Shown here one piece after another: positions 20,201-27,811 of a DNA stretch of 64,000 nucleotides. Each line of letters opens with the position of its first letter. Positions within the stretch are counted from its first letter, which is position 1. This DNA is from Flectobacillus sp. BAB-3569 (GTDB lineage Bacteria; Bacteroidota; Bacteroidia; Cytophagales; Spirosomataceae), in the NCBI RefSeq assembly GCF_002270355.1, contig NZ_NJFZ01000017.1:62001-126000 (forward strand). The letters are read 5' to 3'. The notes beneath the pieces were generated by a model. It was not told the origin of the DNA and made no database searches. It saw nothing but the letters and a program-made list of their open reading frames with translations. A program made the translations under genes and the position numbers.

Positions 20201-21407
20201 CAAAAAAATTGAGATACAGATATTGGAAAGTTTAGAAAATTTTCAGCCACAATATCAATCACAATTGCGTATTACCAATGGTTTTACGAGTTCTCAAATG
20301 CTATATCTCCGTGTGGCGGATCAAGGAATTGGTATTTCTCAGGAATCCATTTCCCAACTTTTTGAACGATATTATCGTACCACAGAGTCACATATTGGCT
20401 CTGGCATTGGTTTGGCATTTGTCAAAAGTTTAACCCAATTACATAAAGGTTCGATTTGGGTAAGTAGTGAGCGCGGTGCTGGCACAGAAATGTTGATTGG
20501 TATTCCTTCAGGAGAAAAAGACTACCTTGAACATGAAAAATGGCTCACGAATAGAACTCAAATCAGGTTAGAAAGTCTTTCTAATTCACTGGAAAGTCAA
20601 TTTACCGAACCAGAAGTACCTTCAAAGTCCTCATTGGCGCAGGCTTCCTCCACCAAAATTCTCATAGTAGATGACAATGACGAATTACGAACTTTTTTGA
20701 AGGATGCCCTACAACCTGATTATCAAATTTTAGAAGCTGAAAATGGGCAATTGGGATACGAACAAGCCAAGCAACATCAGCCAGATTTGATTATAAGTGA
20801 TGTAATGATGCCAGTCATGAATGGTGTTGAATTTTGTAAAAAGCTCAAAACTGACCCGCTTCTCAATCATATTCCTTTTTTGATGCTTACGGCCAAATCA
20901 GCTTCTGAAGCACAACTAGAGGGAATTGCTTCTGGAGCAGACTATTATTTTGCGAAGCCGCTTAGCATCGATATTCTGACGCTAACGCTCAAGAATATTC
21001 TTGGGCAAAGACAAAAATTCAAGGAGAAATACGGTTTTGCCCAACTTTCCGAAAAAATACAACAAATAGACGAAGAGAAAGACCAAGCCTTTTTGCATGA
21101 TTTTCTACAAATTATTCATGAAAATCTTTCGGATCCAGAAATGAATATCGAGTTGATTTGTAATAAAATAGGCATGAGTCGTACCAAACTTTACTCAAAG
21201 GTCAAAGATTTAACAGGTCAACCGATTGGAGATTTTATCAGAAGTATTCGCTTAAAAACAGCGCTTCAACTCATGACCGAGCAACAAATGCCAATTGCCG
21301 AAGTGATGTATCAAGTGGGTATTCAAACTCAATCCTATTTTACCAAAGCCTTCAAAAATGAATTTGGCAAAACACCAATGCAGTTTTTGAAGGAGTTGAA
21401 AGGGTAA
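17298..21407 (+). CDS. Hybrid two-component system sensor/regulator (galactan locus)
   Basis: 1369 residues, typical full-length HTCS. Signal peptide, then about 14 two-component-propeller repeats (FIWIGTRDGLNRYDG, IWIGTIDGLNRLD, LWIGTQGGVLNLW and so on) forming a periplasmic sensor, a Y_Y_Y domain (VSPSNYTFMVKASNNDG), and a transmembrane helix near residues 795-815. Cytoplasmic part: HisKA with H844 (NISHELRTPLS), ATPase boxes (NLLSNAFKY, VADQGIGIS, GSGIGLAFVK), receiver with D1168 (SDVMMP), and an AraC double HTH at the C-terminus. It senses imported galactan oligosaccharides (substrate is inference from context) and activates the divergent susC operon. The 5' untranslated region contains the shared regulatory gap with the 21-bp direct repeats. 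Confidence 0.97.
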   Translation: MSKRFILFILGNILLLCLPKPIALGQKWDMSFKHINIEQGLSNSTIECIYQDKRGFIWIGTRDGLNRYDGKHIVVYKNESNNPFSLSDNFVTAITEDAKGNIWIGTIDGLNRLDEKKNTFERFFYQKQNPNSLGNNAITSLLKDQKGQLWIGTQGGVLNLWNGDHAFKKYALNTSTQGQTAITSLYQDTENNYWIGSNKGLYFFEPHNGHFQYTETIASSNPTINCLAQDAQGNLLIGTNGQGLMSFNHRLGLKKRFVQQDLNPHSLANNLVKSIWVDHKKQIWIGCINGGLNLFEPLTGHFTNYQPRPENPKGLSQRTISALFEDNQGNLWIGTHRGGINLYMSQVQKFLLFRQQLNENSLSYNDVRAFCEDSSGDIWIGTDGGGLNLFHKNTQTFEHFKHNPFQSNSISSNEILGLTQDHQKRLWIATWGGGLSVLEKGSRSFKRFLQQENNPNSLGSNYVQQVFEDRQQRLWIATYYGGLYQYLPDGRFVKILYGKNRKSQLLGNNIICLNQDLKGRIWIGTDDGGLNCLDPQTGIFSHYFHKDSKKPDIRIIFVDRQGRIWVGHRGLYLWHEKEQQFKLFTTKAHLSEDFIKGIVEDDEGNLWISSSNGITKLNPQNLQFQQYNSADGLQGLEFEPNAALRTKDGQIYFGGVKGFNAFYPHKISNNNYIPPIYLTSLQIFNKKVGVGKESPLEEDISYLKTLELSHRQNTFSIDFAALNFTASENNQYAYKLEGWDKDWIIAGSENRASYTNVSPSNYTFMVKASNNDGVWNPEITTLEVIIHPPFWATWWFRAIAFILILTGIRTFYQFRRRMAIQQLKEQQKEELHQDQLQFFTNISHELRTPLSLILGPLDKLKKDFPSPLALPYYDMIQRNAKRLLALTNELMDFRKVESGALQLHVMQGNINIFLTEIAEEFQDLATEKGIDFRIIPTFSQQTQWFDRQILEKIAINLLSNAFKYTSNGKKIEIQILESLENFQPQYQSQLRITNGFTSSQMLYLRVADQGIGISQESISQLFERYYRTTESHIGSGIGLAFVKSLTQLHKGSIWVSSERGAGTEMLIGIPSGEKDYLEHEKWLTNRTQIRLESLSNSLESQFTEPEVPSKSSLAQASSTKILIVDDNDELRTFLKDALQPDYQILEAENGQLGYEQAKQHQPDLIISDVMMPVMNGVEFCKKLKTDPLLNHIPFLMLTAKSASEAQLEGIASGADYYFAKPLSIDILTLTLKNILGQRQKFKEKYGFAQLSEKIQQIDEEKDQAFLHDFLQIIHENLSDPEMNIELICNKIGMSRTKLYSKVKDLTGQPIGDFIRSIRLKTALQLMTEQQMPIAEVMYQVGIQTQSYFTKAFKNEFGKTPMQFLKELKG

Positions 21408-21409
21408 CA

Positions 21410-21692
21410 GGCACAAAGGAGCAAAGGCACAGAGGCACAAAGTGGTTAGGGGTTAGGCAAGGAGGGGATAGGGGTTAGTGTTATGGTTGAGGGATCAGGG
21501 GACAGGCACAAAGTGTTTTCACTCCCTTCAAAGTTTTTAGTTTAACTATTTTAAACCCACGTTGTGCCTTTGCCACTAGACGCAAGCATTGCGTCTCTAC
21601 TGAAAATCTCTTTGTGCCTAACCCTAAACCCTATCCCCTGAACCCTATCCCCTAACCCCACTTTGTGCCTAAACCAAAACCCCTCCCCCCTC
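21410..21692. repeat. Inverted low-complexity block with telomere-like G-runs
   Basis: The left arm (about 21416-21480) has AGGCACAAAG copies followed by GGTTAGGGGTTAGG and GGGGATAGGGGTTAG. The right arm (about 21608-21692) is the inverse: CTTTGTGCCTAACCC, CCCTATCCCCTGAACCC, CTATCCCCTAACCCC, CTTTGTGCCT. On the minus strand 21619-21660 has six runs of three or more G separated by 3-4 nt, a standard G-quadruplex pattern. A small perfect hairpin AGACGCAA-GCA-TTGCGTCT lies at 21578-21596. Confidence 0.8.
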
Positions 21693-21810
21693 ATATCAAA
21701 CTATACAACCACTCAACATATCCTTATTTCCTTTTTCCAAGAAAATACTATATTGCTAGAATTCTCATTTTGGGTTCGATTTTATCCTATTTGGTTAGAT
21801 ACAAACTAAA

Positions 21811-22088
21811 ATTTAAGATTGTTGTTTGGGCTTTCGGGTAATAGCTTCCTGCGGTGGGCTTTGGGTAAAATGCATGTCTGTGGTCGTGAAACATTTTAAC
21901 ACTCTCTGCCTTGTGCCTGTTGCCTTGTCCCTAAAACACAAAACTTAATATTTAAGATTGTTCTTTGGGCTTTTGGGTAATAGCTTCCTGCGGTGGGCTT
22001 TGGGTAAAATGCATGTCTGTGGTCGTGAAACATTTTAACACTCTTTGCCTTGTGCCTGTTGCCTTGTGCCTAAAACACAAAACTTAAA
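21811..22088. repeat. 139-bp tandem duplication upstream of the M16 peptidase gene
   Basis: Two nearly identical units, 21811-21949 and 21950-22088, each beginning ATTTAAGATTGTT and ending AACACAAAACTTA. Both contain TAGCTTCCTGCGGTGGGC, AAAATGCATGTCTGTGG and CCTTGTGCCTGTTGCCTTG. Only a few substitutions separate them. A diverged single copy is at 1267-1360. Confidence 0.9.
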
Positions 22089-22124
22089 TAGTATTTTGCA
22101 CTAATACTTAAATAGTTCATCAAA

Positions 22125-25109
22125 ATGACTAAATCTTATTATAAAAACATCTTTAACAGTATGCCAACTTTCTTTAAAGCACTTCTCACTTCGGCATTGG
22201 TGGTATCGAGTTTAGGTTCCATCGCCCAAACTAAGTTTGAGTGGAAATCGGCTAATTCAAGTGGTTTTACCTACAAATACGTAAGTAATGACCCGATGAA
22301 AGCTCGTTTTTACCAGCTCAAAAATGGATTAACCGTTATTCTCAGCGAAAATCACAAAGAACCACGCATTCAAGCACTAATCCCTACACGTGCTGGTTCA
22401 AACACAGACCCTAAAGACCATACTGGTTTGGCGCACTATCTTGAGCACATGTTGTTTAAGGGTACCGACAAATACGGTTCATTGGATTGGTCAAAAGAAA
22501 AACCGCTTTTAGACAAAATTGATGCACTTTATGAGCAGTACAACAAAACAACTGATGCTGCCAAACGTAAAGAAATCTACAAAGAGATTGACAAAACTTC
22601 TGGCGAAGCTGCCAAATATGCCATTGCCAATGAGTACGATAAAATGATGGCAGCGATGGGTGGTCAAGGTACCAATGCCTTTACTTCGTACGAACAAACG
22701 GTTTATACAGAAGATATCCCAACAAACGCTATTGACCGCTTCTTGGCATTACAAGCTGAACGCTTCAGAAATCCAATTCTTCGTATTTTCCATACTGAAT
22801 TAGAAGCAGTATATGAAGAAAAAAACCGTAGCTTGGACAATGACCCTTGGAAAGTTGAAGAAATCAAATACGCCGCGTTGTTCCCTACTCACAATTATGG
22901 TCAACAAACGACCATTGGTACAATTGAGCACTTGAAAAACCCATCGTTGATCGAAATCAGAAACTATTTCAAGAAATACTATGTGCCAAACAACATGGCC
23001 ATTATCATGGTAGGGGATTTCAATTCTGATGAGTTGATTAAGAAAATTGACAAGGCTTTTGCTTACATGCAACCAAAGCCTGTACAAGAATATAAGCCTG
23101 CTCCAGAAGCTCCAATCACTGCTCCAATTGTGAAGGAAGTGTTCGGTCCAACGCCTGACAATATTACGATTGCGTGGAGATGGCCAGGCGCGGTAAGTCC
23201 AAAAGAGCATATCATTGGTACTATTGTAGACGAATTGATGTCTAACTCAAAAGCTGGTTTGATTGATATCAACTTGTCGAAAGCACAAAAAGTACTTCGT
23301 GCAGGTTCAAATCCAGATTGGAATAAGGATTATTCCGTGTGGACTTTGAGTGGTACTCCGAAAAATGGACAATCCTTAGAAGAAGTTCGTGATTTACTTT
23401 TGGGTCAGCTTGACTTATTGAAAAAGGGTCAGTTTGACGAGTCTATCATCAAAGCAATTGCAGCCAACTACAAACTTAATGCCATTCAGGGTCTGGAGAA
23501 AAATGATGCTCGTGCTTATAAATTATTGAATGACTTTGTGGTTTCTAAAGGCGCAGACTGGAACGAAACGTCGGCGATGACCGATGCTTTGAGCAAAGTT
23601 ACTAAACAACAGGTAATTGATTTTGCAAACAAATATTGCGGAAATGGTTATGTAATTGTTTACAAACGTAAAGGTGAAGATAAAAACATTATTAAGGTTG
23701 ACAAGCCAGAAATCACACAAGTTGAAACCAACCGTGAAAAACAATCTGAGTTTTTGAAATCGGTTAATGGAATGCCAATGAAGGAGATTCAACCAAAATG
23801 GTTGGATTATAACAAAGACCTCCAAAAAGGTAAGGTTGGACCAGCAGAGGTACTTTATGTAAAAAATGAAGACAATGATTTATTCCGTTTGACCTATCGT
23901 TTTGATATGGGTAGCTGGAATAGTAAGGTATTACCTATTGCTTTGCAATATTTGAATTTCTTAGGAACGCCAACTATGTCGGCCGAGGAAATCAGTAAGG
24001 AATATTACAAATTGGCGAGCAACTTCGGAGCAAACTTTACCGACCACCATATCAACCTTTCGCTCTCGGGCTTGAATGAAAACTTCGACCGTACCGTTTC
24101 GATTTTCGAACAACTTATTACACAAGCAAAAGCAGACCCTGCAACGTTTGAATTGCTAAAAGGTCGTTTGATTAAGCAACGCAATGATGCAAAAGCCAAC
24201 AAAGGCGCAATACTTCAAGGTTTGGCACAGTATGCACAATTTGGGGCGAAAAATCCTCGTACTGCGCTGAACTTTACCAATGATGAATTGAAAGCATTGA
24301 CAGTTGACGAGGTGGTAAACTTCCTAAAAGATTTATTCAACTTCAAGCATACAGTTATTTACTACGGTCCAAAATCTTTGGAGCAATTCAGTGCTGATAT
24401 TTCAAAAGTGCATAAATTCCCTGCACATTTCAAAGCAGACTTACCATTGGTTGCCAATTTTGATCGAATTACTCCTTCAAAAACACAAGTCTTGTTTACA
24501 AACTTTGACATGGTACAAGCTGAAATCGACTGGATTCGTCCAACTGTGAAGTTTGATCCAGCTCAAACGCCAGTGGTGGAGTTATTTAATAATTATTTCG
24601 GTGGAGGTATGTCGTCAATCGTTTTCCAGACTATTCGTGAATCAAAAGCTTTGGCTTACTCGACATATGCCTATTATTTCACGCCAAATACAAAGGATGA
24701 AAAATACTATTTAGTTGGCTATGTAGGAACACAGGCCGATAAATTGAATGAGGCTATCCCTAGTATGAATGAGCTTTTCAACGTTTTCCCTGCTTCTGAA
24801 AAGAACTTGGAAACCGCGAAAGAAAGTATGTTAAAAAACTATCAAACAGAGCGCATCACGCAAGATGCTATTGCATTTAACTACTTGGCAGCTCAAGAAA
24901 AAGGCTTGAATTATGACGAGAGATCTAAAATCTTTGAAGCATTAAGGAAGTTAGGTTTGGAAGACTTGAAAAAATTCCAAGAAGCAAATATTGCAAATAA
25001 ACCTGTTACCTATTGTATTGTAGGTTCGGACACTAAAATCAAAGTAGATGAACTTAGCAAATACGGAGAAGTGAAAAAATTAACACTTGAAGAGGTGTTT
25101 GGGTATTAA
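22125..25109 (+). CDS. M16 family zinc metallopeptidase (insulinase-like), exported
   Basis: 994 residues, a fused two-half M16 enzyme. The N-terminal half has the inverted zinc site H104-Y-L-E107-H108 (LAHYLEHMLFKG) and the distal Glu in AVYEEKNRSLDND; this half is the active one. The C-terminal half (from about residue 540: LRKGKVGPAEVLYVKN-like start, GGGMSSIVFQTIRESKALAYS) is the non-catalytic partner with the conserved Arg/Tyr motif. A signal sequence lies near the start (ALLTSALVVSSLGSIAQ), so it acts in the periplasm or at the outer membrane on peptides. Starts at 22125 or 22161 (MPTFF) are both possible; the second gives a more standard signal peptide. Terminator at 25208-25245. No functional link to the flanking loci is visible. 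Confidence 0.94.
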   Translation: MTKSYYKNIFNSMPTFFKALLTSALVVSSLGSIAQTKFEWKSANSSGFTYKYVSNDPMKARFYQLKNGLTVILSENHKEPRIQALIPTRAGSNTDPKDHTGLAHYLEHMLFKGTDKYGSLDWSKEKPLLDKIDALYEQYNKTTDAAKRKEIYKEIDKTSGEAAKYAIANEYDKMMAAMGGQGTNAFTSYEQTVYTEDIPTNAIDRFLALQAERFRNPILRIFHTELEAVYEEKNRSLDNDPWKVEEIKYAALFPTHNYGQQTTIGTIEHLKNPSLIEIRNYFKKYYVPNNMAIIMVGDFNSDELIKKIDKAFAYMQPKPVQEYKPAPEAPITAPIVKEVFGPTPDNITIAWRWPGAVSPKEHIIGTIVDELMSNSKAGLIDINLSKAQKVLRAGSNPDWNKDYSVWTLSGTPKNGQSLEEVRDLLLGQLDLLKKGQFDESIIKAIAANYKLNAIQGLEKNDARAYKLLNDFVVSKGADWNETSAMTDALSKVTKQQVIDFANKYCGNGYVIVYKRKGEDKNIIKVDKPEITQVETNREKQSEFLKSVNGMPMKEIQPKWLDYNKDLQKGKVGPAEVLYVKNEDNDLFRLTYRFDMGSWNSKVLPIALQYLNFLGTPTMSAEEISKEYYKLASNFGANFTDHHINLSLSGLNENFDRTVSIFEQLITQAKADPATFELLKGRLIKQRNDAKANKGAILQGLAQYAQFGAKNPRTALNFTNDELKALTVDEVVNFLKDLFNFKHTVIYYGPKSLEQFSADISKVHKFPAHFKADLPLVANFDRITPSKTQVLFTNFDMVQAEIDWIRPTVKFDPAQTPVVELFNNYFGGGMSSIVFQTIRESKALAYSTYAYYFTPNTKDEKYYLVGYVGTQADKLNEAIPSMNELFNVFPASEKNLETAKESMLKNYQTERITQDAIAFNYLAAQEKGLNYDERSKIFEALRKLGLEDLKKFQEANIANKPVTYCIVGSDTKIKVDELSKYGEVKKLTLEEVFGY

Positions 25110-25207
25110 AATGACATGACATTTCATCAAACACAAGTCATTTCAAATTAGTGATTTAGTGGTTGAGTGAATGTGTGATTATTTTGAAAAACTAGAAATA
25201 TAGTATC

Positions 25208-25245
25208 AAAAAGGCGGTCGAAATTAGTTTTTTGATCGCCTTTTT
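25208..25245 (+). terminator. Rho-independent terminator after M16 peptidase
   Basis: AAAAAGGCGGTC pairs with GATCGCCTTTTT (one G-T wobble), with the loop side also A/T complementary; the T run gives the U tract. Confidence 0.85.
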
Positions 25246-25262
25246 GATTAAAATAAAATTGA

Positions 25263-25322
25263 TGTAGTGGTAACTCTTGCTTTACCACATGCAAAATGGC
25301 AACCGCAAGGGTTGCAACTACA
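25263..25322. repeat. Imperfect palindromic intergenic repeat
   Basis: TGTAGTGGTAACTCTTGC (25263-25280) is nearly the reverse complement of GCAAGGGTTGCAACTACA (25305-25322). The spacer contains TACCACATGCAAAATGGCAACC. No second copy was seen in this window; a repeat family is inferred from form only. Confidence 0.5.
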
Positions 25323-25566
25323 CGTTAAAAAACAATGAAAAATAACTCTTTTTAACAAGATAATAACTTTCGTACGGCCCTAACTCTAAAATTGGAATTC
25401 CGAAGAATAAATAAGTTTGTATTCCTAAAATTTACAAAATTTAAAACAAGGTATTTTTTACAATAATCACTCATCCACTCAAACACTAAATCGCTCAATT
25501 AGAGATGCGTCGTAAACTTTCACCATCTTCCAGAAGTTATTCATAAAATACTATCTCAAATATCAG

Positions 25567-26694
25567 ATGGAAACTAACAATACAGAAATATATCCCATTG
25601 CAATAGTTGGCGGAGGTTTGGCAGGATTATGCGCAGCAATCCATCTCCAAAAATCTGGAAAACAGGTAATTTTATTCGAAAAAAAGCATTACCCTTTTCA
25701 TCGGGTTTGCGGTGAATATATTTCTAATGAGACCAAGAACTACTTAACTAAAATTGGACTTAACCTAGAAAAGTTAGATATACAGAAAATTAGCAAGTTT
25801 CAATTAACAGCGCCATCTGGTAAAAGTCTTCACTATCCTCTAGACCTTGGTGGCTTTGGTCTGAGTCGATATACTTTGGATAATGAACTTTACAAAATTG
25901 CCCTAAAATGCGGGGTAAACTGCCAAACTGGTACCGAAGTTGAAAGCATTCATTTTGAAGAAAACCAATTTAAAATTCAACTAAGCCATTCTAATCAAAT
26001 TATTTATGCCAACTATGTATTAGGCGCTTATGGAAAACGAACCAAGCTAGATCAGTATCTACAACGCCCCTTTCTTCAGGCACGAAGCCCCTACATTGGA
26101 GTCAAATATCATATACGTTACGACTATCCAAAAGACCTCATCAGTTTGCACAATTTTGAGAATGGATACTGTGGAATTTCGGCTATTGAAGACAACAAAT
26201 ACTGTTTGTGTTACTTGACAACTCGGGAAAATTTAAGAAAATATAAGAGTGTATCTGAGATGGAAAGGAATATTCTCTGGAAAAACCCTCATCTTAAGCA
26301 AATATTTTTGGAGGCAGAATTTCTTTATGACAAGCCTGAGGTAATAAATGAAATTTCATTTTCTCCTAAAAAACAAATTGAAAATCATATCATTATGATT
26401 GGAGATACAGCAGGACTCATTACACCACTTTGTGGAAATGGTATGGCAATGGCTATTCATGGCGCCAAACTTATTTCGGAAATTATACTAGAAAACTTTG
26501 AGCACAGAGAGGTTGTGGAAGCCCAATATCAAAAAACTTGGAAGAATTATTTTGGGTTTCGTTTATGGGCTGGCAGACATATCCAATCATTGTTTGGGCA
26601 TCCAGTACTAACAGAATTTGTACGCTACTTTTTTAAAATTTGCCGTCCAGCACTAGGTATATTCATACAATCTACGCATGGAAAAGAATTTTAG
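25567..26694 (+). CDS. FAD-dependent oxidoreductase (geranylgeranyl-reductase / FixC-like)
   Basis: 375 residues. N-terminal Rossmann FAD-binding motif IAIVGGGLAGLCAA with the acidic end of beta-2 (LFEKK), then the family-typical PFHRVCGEYIS; a second FAD contact GDTAGLITPLCGNGMAMAIHGA lies near residue 280 (motif positions 278-299). This layout matches the geranylgeranyl-reductase/flavin monooxygenase group, which reduces or hydroxylates lipid-like substrates. In Bacteroidota such genes often sit in aryl-polyene or flexirubin clusters, but no such cluster is visible here, so the substrate is unknown. It is monocistronic as far as seen; the next strong terminator (26881) is 190 bp downstream and seems to belong to a separate small transcript. 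Confidence 0.87.
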   Translation: METNNTEIYPIAIVGGGLAGLCAAIHLQKSGKQVILFEKKHYPFHRVCGEYISNETKNYLTKIGLNLEKLDIQKISKFQLTAPSGKSLHYPLDLGGFGLSRYTLDNELYKIALKCGVNCQTGTEVESIHFEENQFKIQLSHSNQIIYANYVLGAYGKRTKLDQYLQRPFLQARSPYIGVKYHIRYDYPKDLISLHNFENGYCGISAIEDNKYCLCYLTTRENLRKYKSVSEMERNILWKNPHLKQIFLEAEFLYDKPEVINEISFSPKKQIENHIIMIGDTAGLITPLCGNGMAMAIHGAKLISEIILENFEHREVVEAQYQKTWKNYFGFRLWAGRHIQSLFGHPVLTEFVRYFFKICRPALGIFIQSTHGKEF

Positions 26695-26823
26695 CGAAAA
26701 AAATTTTATTTGGCGATAAAGACTTTCTGCAAAATCAAATTTGCATTTTTTTAATATTACAAAACTTAATTAATCCACAGGAGCTTTCTTTAAATATTTT
26801 AATATTAAGCAAAAATACTCATA

Positions 26824-26855
26824 TTTGTTTATGTGAAATATCGGTGTTATGTTTG
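26824..26855 (+). promoter_or_regulatory. Consensus Bacteroidota promoter in front of a small transcript
   Basis: TTTG at 26824-26827 and TATGTTTG at 26848-26855, separated by 20 nt, fit the TTTG-N20-TAnnTTTG consensus exactly. Transcription would start near 26861. Confidence 0.7.
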
Positions 26856-26859
26856 CATA

Positions 26860-26922
26860 CTAAATTACACTTCAACGATAGACCTGTAAGCGTTTTCGAA
26901 CTACTTACAGGTCATTTTTTTT
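26860..26922 (+). ncRNA. Candidate small RNA of about 60 nt
   Basis: The region starts about 6 nt after a consensus promoter and ends in a perfect 10-bp terminator hairpin (GACCTGTAAG 26881-26890, CTTACAGGTC 26904-26913) followed by nine T. There is no reading frame with a start codon inside, and the next gene is on the opposite strand, so the transcript would be a free-standing small RNA. It matches no RNA family I recognise. Alternative: a leftover of the FAD gene's 3' end. Confidence 0.55.
26881..26922 (+). terminator. Rho-independent terminator with strong U tract
   Basis: 10-bp perfect stem, 13-nt loop, then ATTTTTTTTT. It ends the candidate small RNA and also backs up the FAD oxidoreductase gene. 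Confidence 0.88.
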
Positions 26923-27011
26923 TACAGCGATTCTCTTCATTATTATCAATCGTAAAGCCTTAGGATTACCACCCCCAAATAATAGATATTCTATTAAAGA
27001 ATAACTCCACA

Positions 27012-27470
27012 TTATAACGGAATTACCGTAGTTGTTTTCACTTCAGACATCACAAAGGAACTACTGATATGTGCCACACTCGCTAAGGCAGAAAGTTTTC
27101 TTTGGTAAAAATCGTTGTAGGCTTCCATATCTTTTGCAATTACTTTAATTAGATAATCATAATTGCCTGATACAATGCAGCATTCTATCACCTCTGGGTA
27201 CTGACGAATAGCCTCCTCAAATTCTACAAATTGGTTTTTCTGTTGTTTATCCAAGGTAATACTACAATATACCATCAGGGGATTCCCTAACTTCTTTCGA
27301 TTCAGAATAGTTACGTATTTTTCAATGATTTCTTCCTGTTCCAATCGTTTGATTCGGTCGTGAGTCGGCGTCATTGACAAATTGATTTGTCGTGCAATCT
27401 CCTTGATGGTTAATTGCGCATTTTCTTGAATTAATTGTAATATTTTTACATCTATAGAGTCTAATTGCAT
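27012..27470 (-). CDS. Lrp/AsnC family transcriptional regulator (next to alanine dehydrogenase)
   Basis: 152 residues. N-terminal winged HTH (ILQLIQENAQLTIKEIARQINLSMTPTHDRIKRLEQEEII) over residues about 5-50, shown here only by position and key segment KEIARQINLS, and a C-terminal RAM ligand-binding domain (VECCIVSGNYDYLIKV, LSALASVAHISSSFV). Such regulators form octamers and respond to amino acids. It is divergent from ald at 27812, separated by 341 bp, the classic arrangement in which the regulator controls the adjacent alanine dehydrogenase in response to alanine (inference). A paralogue is at 54580, next to a cysteine-synthase-like gene. Confidence 0.94.
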   Translation of the reverse strand: MQLDSIDVKILQLIQENAQLTIKEIARQINLSMTPTHDRIKRLEQEEIIEKYVTILNRKKLGNPLMVYCSITLDKQQKNQFVEFEEAIRQYPEVIECCIVSGNYDYLIKVIAKDMEAYNDFYQRKLSALASVAHISSSFVMSEVKTTTVIPL

Positions 27471-27643
27471 GGCGAAAAAGAAATTTTTATTGGTTGAGAT
27501 TAGAAAACATATCCCAAAACAGGATTTTTTCCTCTATAAAGACAAATTTATTTTAACTATTTCTTATTTTTAATGGAAGCATAAAATATTTTTCTGTTAT
27601 CACTAATTTTGTCAAACACTTCATCAACACAAACAACAAACAC

Positions 27644-27789
27644 CTAAGAAGTCGGTTGTAAAATTGTCATTTTATGTGTGGCGAATTGGACTAACGAGAT
27701 TGAATACAAGGGATAGATAGAAAAAATTTCGAATGAGGGATGACCAGTATTGACTGGTACATAACACAATCATCAACCGACTAACTTAG
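27644..27789 (+). promoter_or_regulatory. Large foldable leader of the ald mRNA (candidate cis-regulatory RNA)
   Basis: Two distant arms pair almost perfectly: CTAAG-A-AGTCGGTTG (27644-27658) with CAACCGACT-AA-CTTAG (27774-27789), enclosing about 115 nt. Inside are hairpins TAAAAT-TGTC-ATTTTA (from 27659) and ACCAGT-ATTG-ACTGGT (27742-27757) and a possible TTATGT/ACATAA helix. A TAATTTTG -7 element at 27604-27611 would put the transcript start upstream of the whole structure. It ends 22 nt before the ald start codon, so folding could affect ribosome access. It could instead be spaced binding sites for the Lrp protein. Confidence 0.5.
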
Positions 27790-27811
27790 GCTTAAACCCC
27801 AACCAAAACTT

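Larger units (their letters stand above)
25110..25566. other. 457-bp gap: terminator, imperfect palindrome, no gene
   Basis: Holds the terminator at 25208-25245 and an interspersed-type palindrome at 25263-25322 (TGTAGTGGTAACTCTTGC against GCAAGGGTTGCAACTACA). The remainder to 25566 is AT-rich without a convincing reading frame; promoter elements of the FAD oxidoreductase are presumably here. Confidence 0.6.

Noticed and set aside
22125-22160. Alternative start of the M16 gene at 22161
   Set aside because: Not rejected outright: the later ATG gives a shorter, more standard signal peptide, but the upstream ATG was kept as the longest in-frame start without contrary evidence.
26640-26963. Plus-strand frame of 107 codons overlapping the FAD gene's end
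   Set aside because: It runs through the small-RNA promoter and terminator in an AT-rich tract and has no domain; the RNA reading is better supported.
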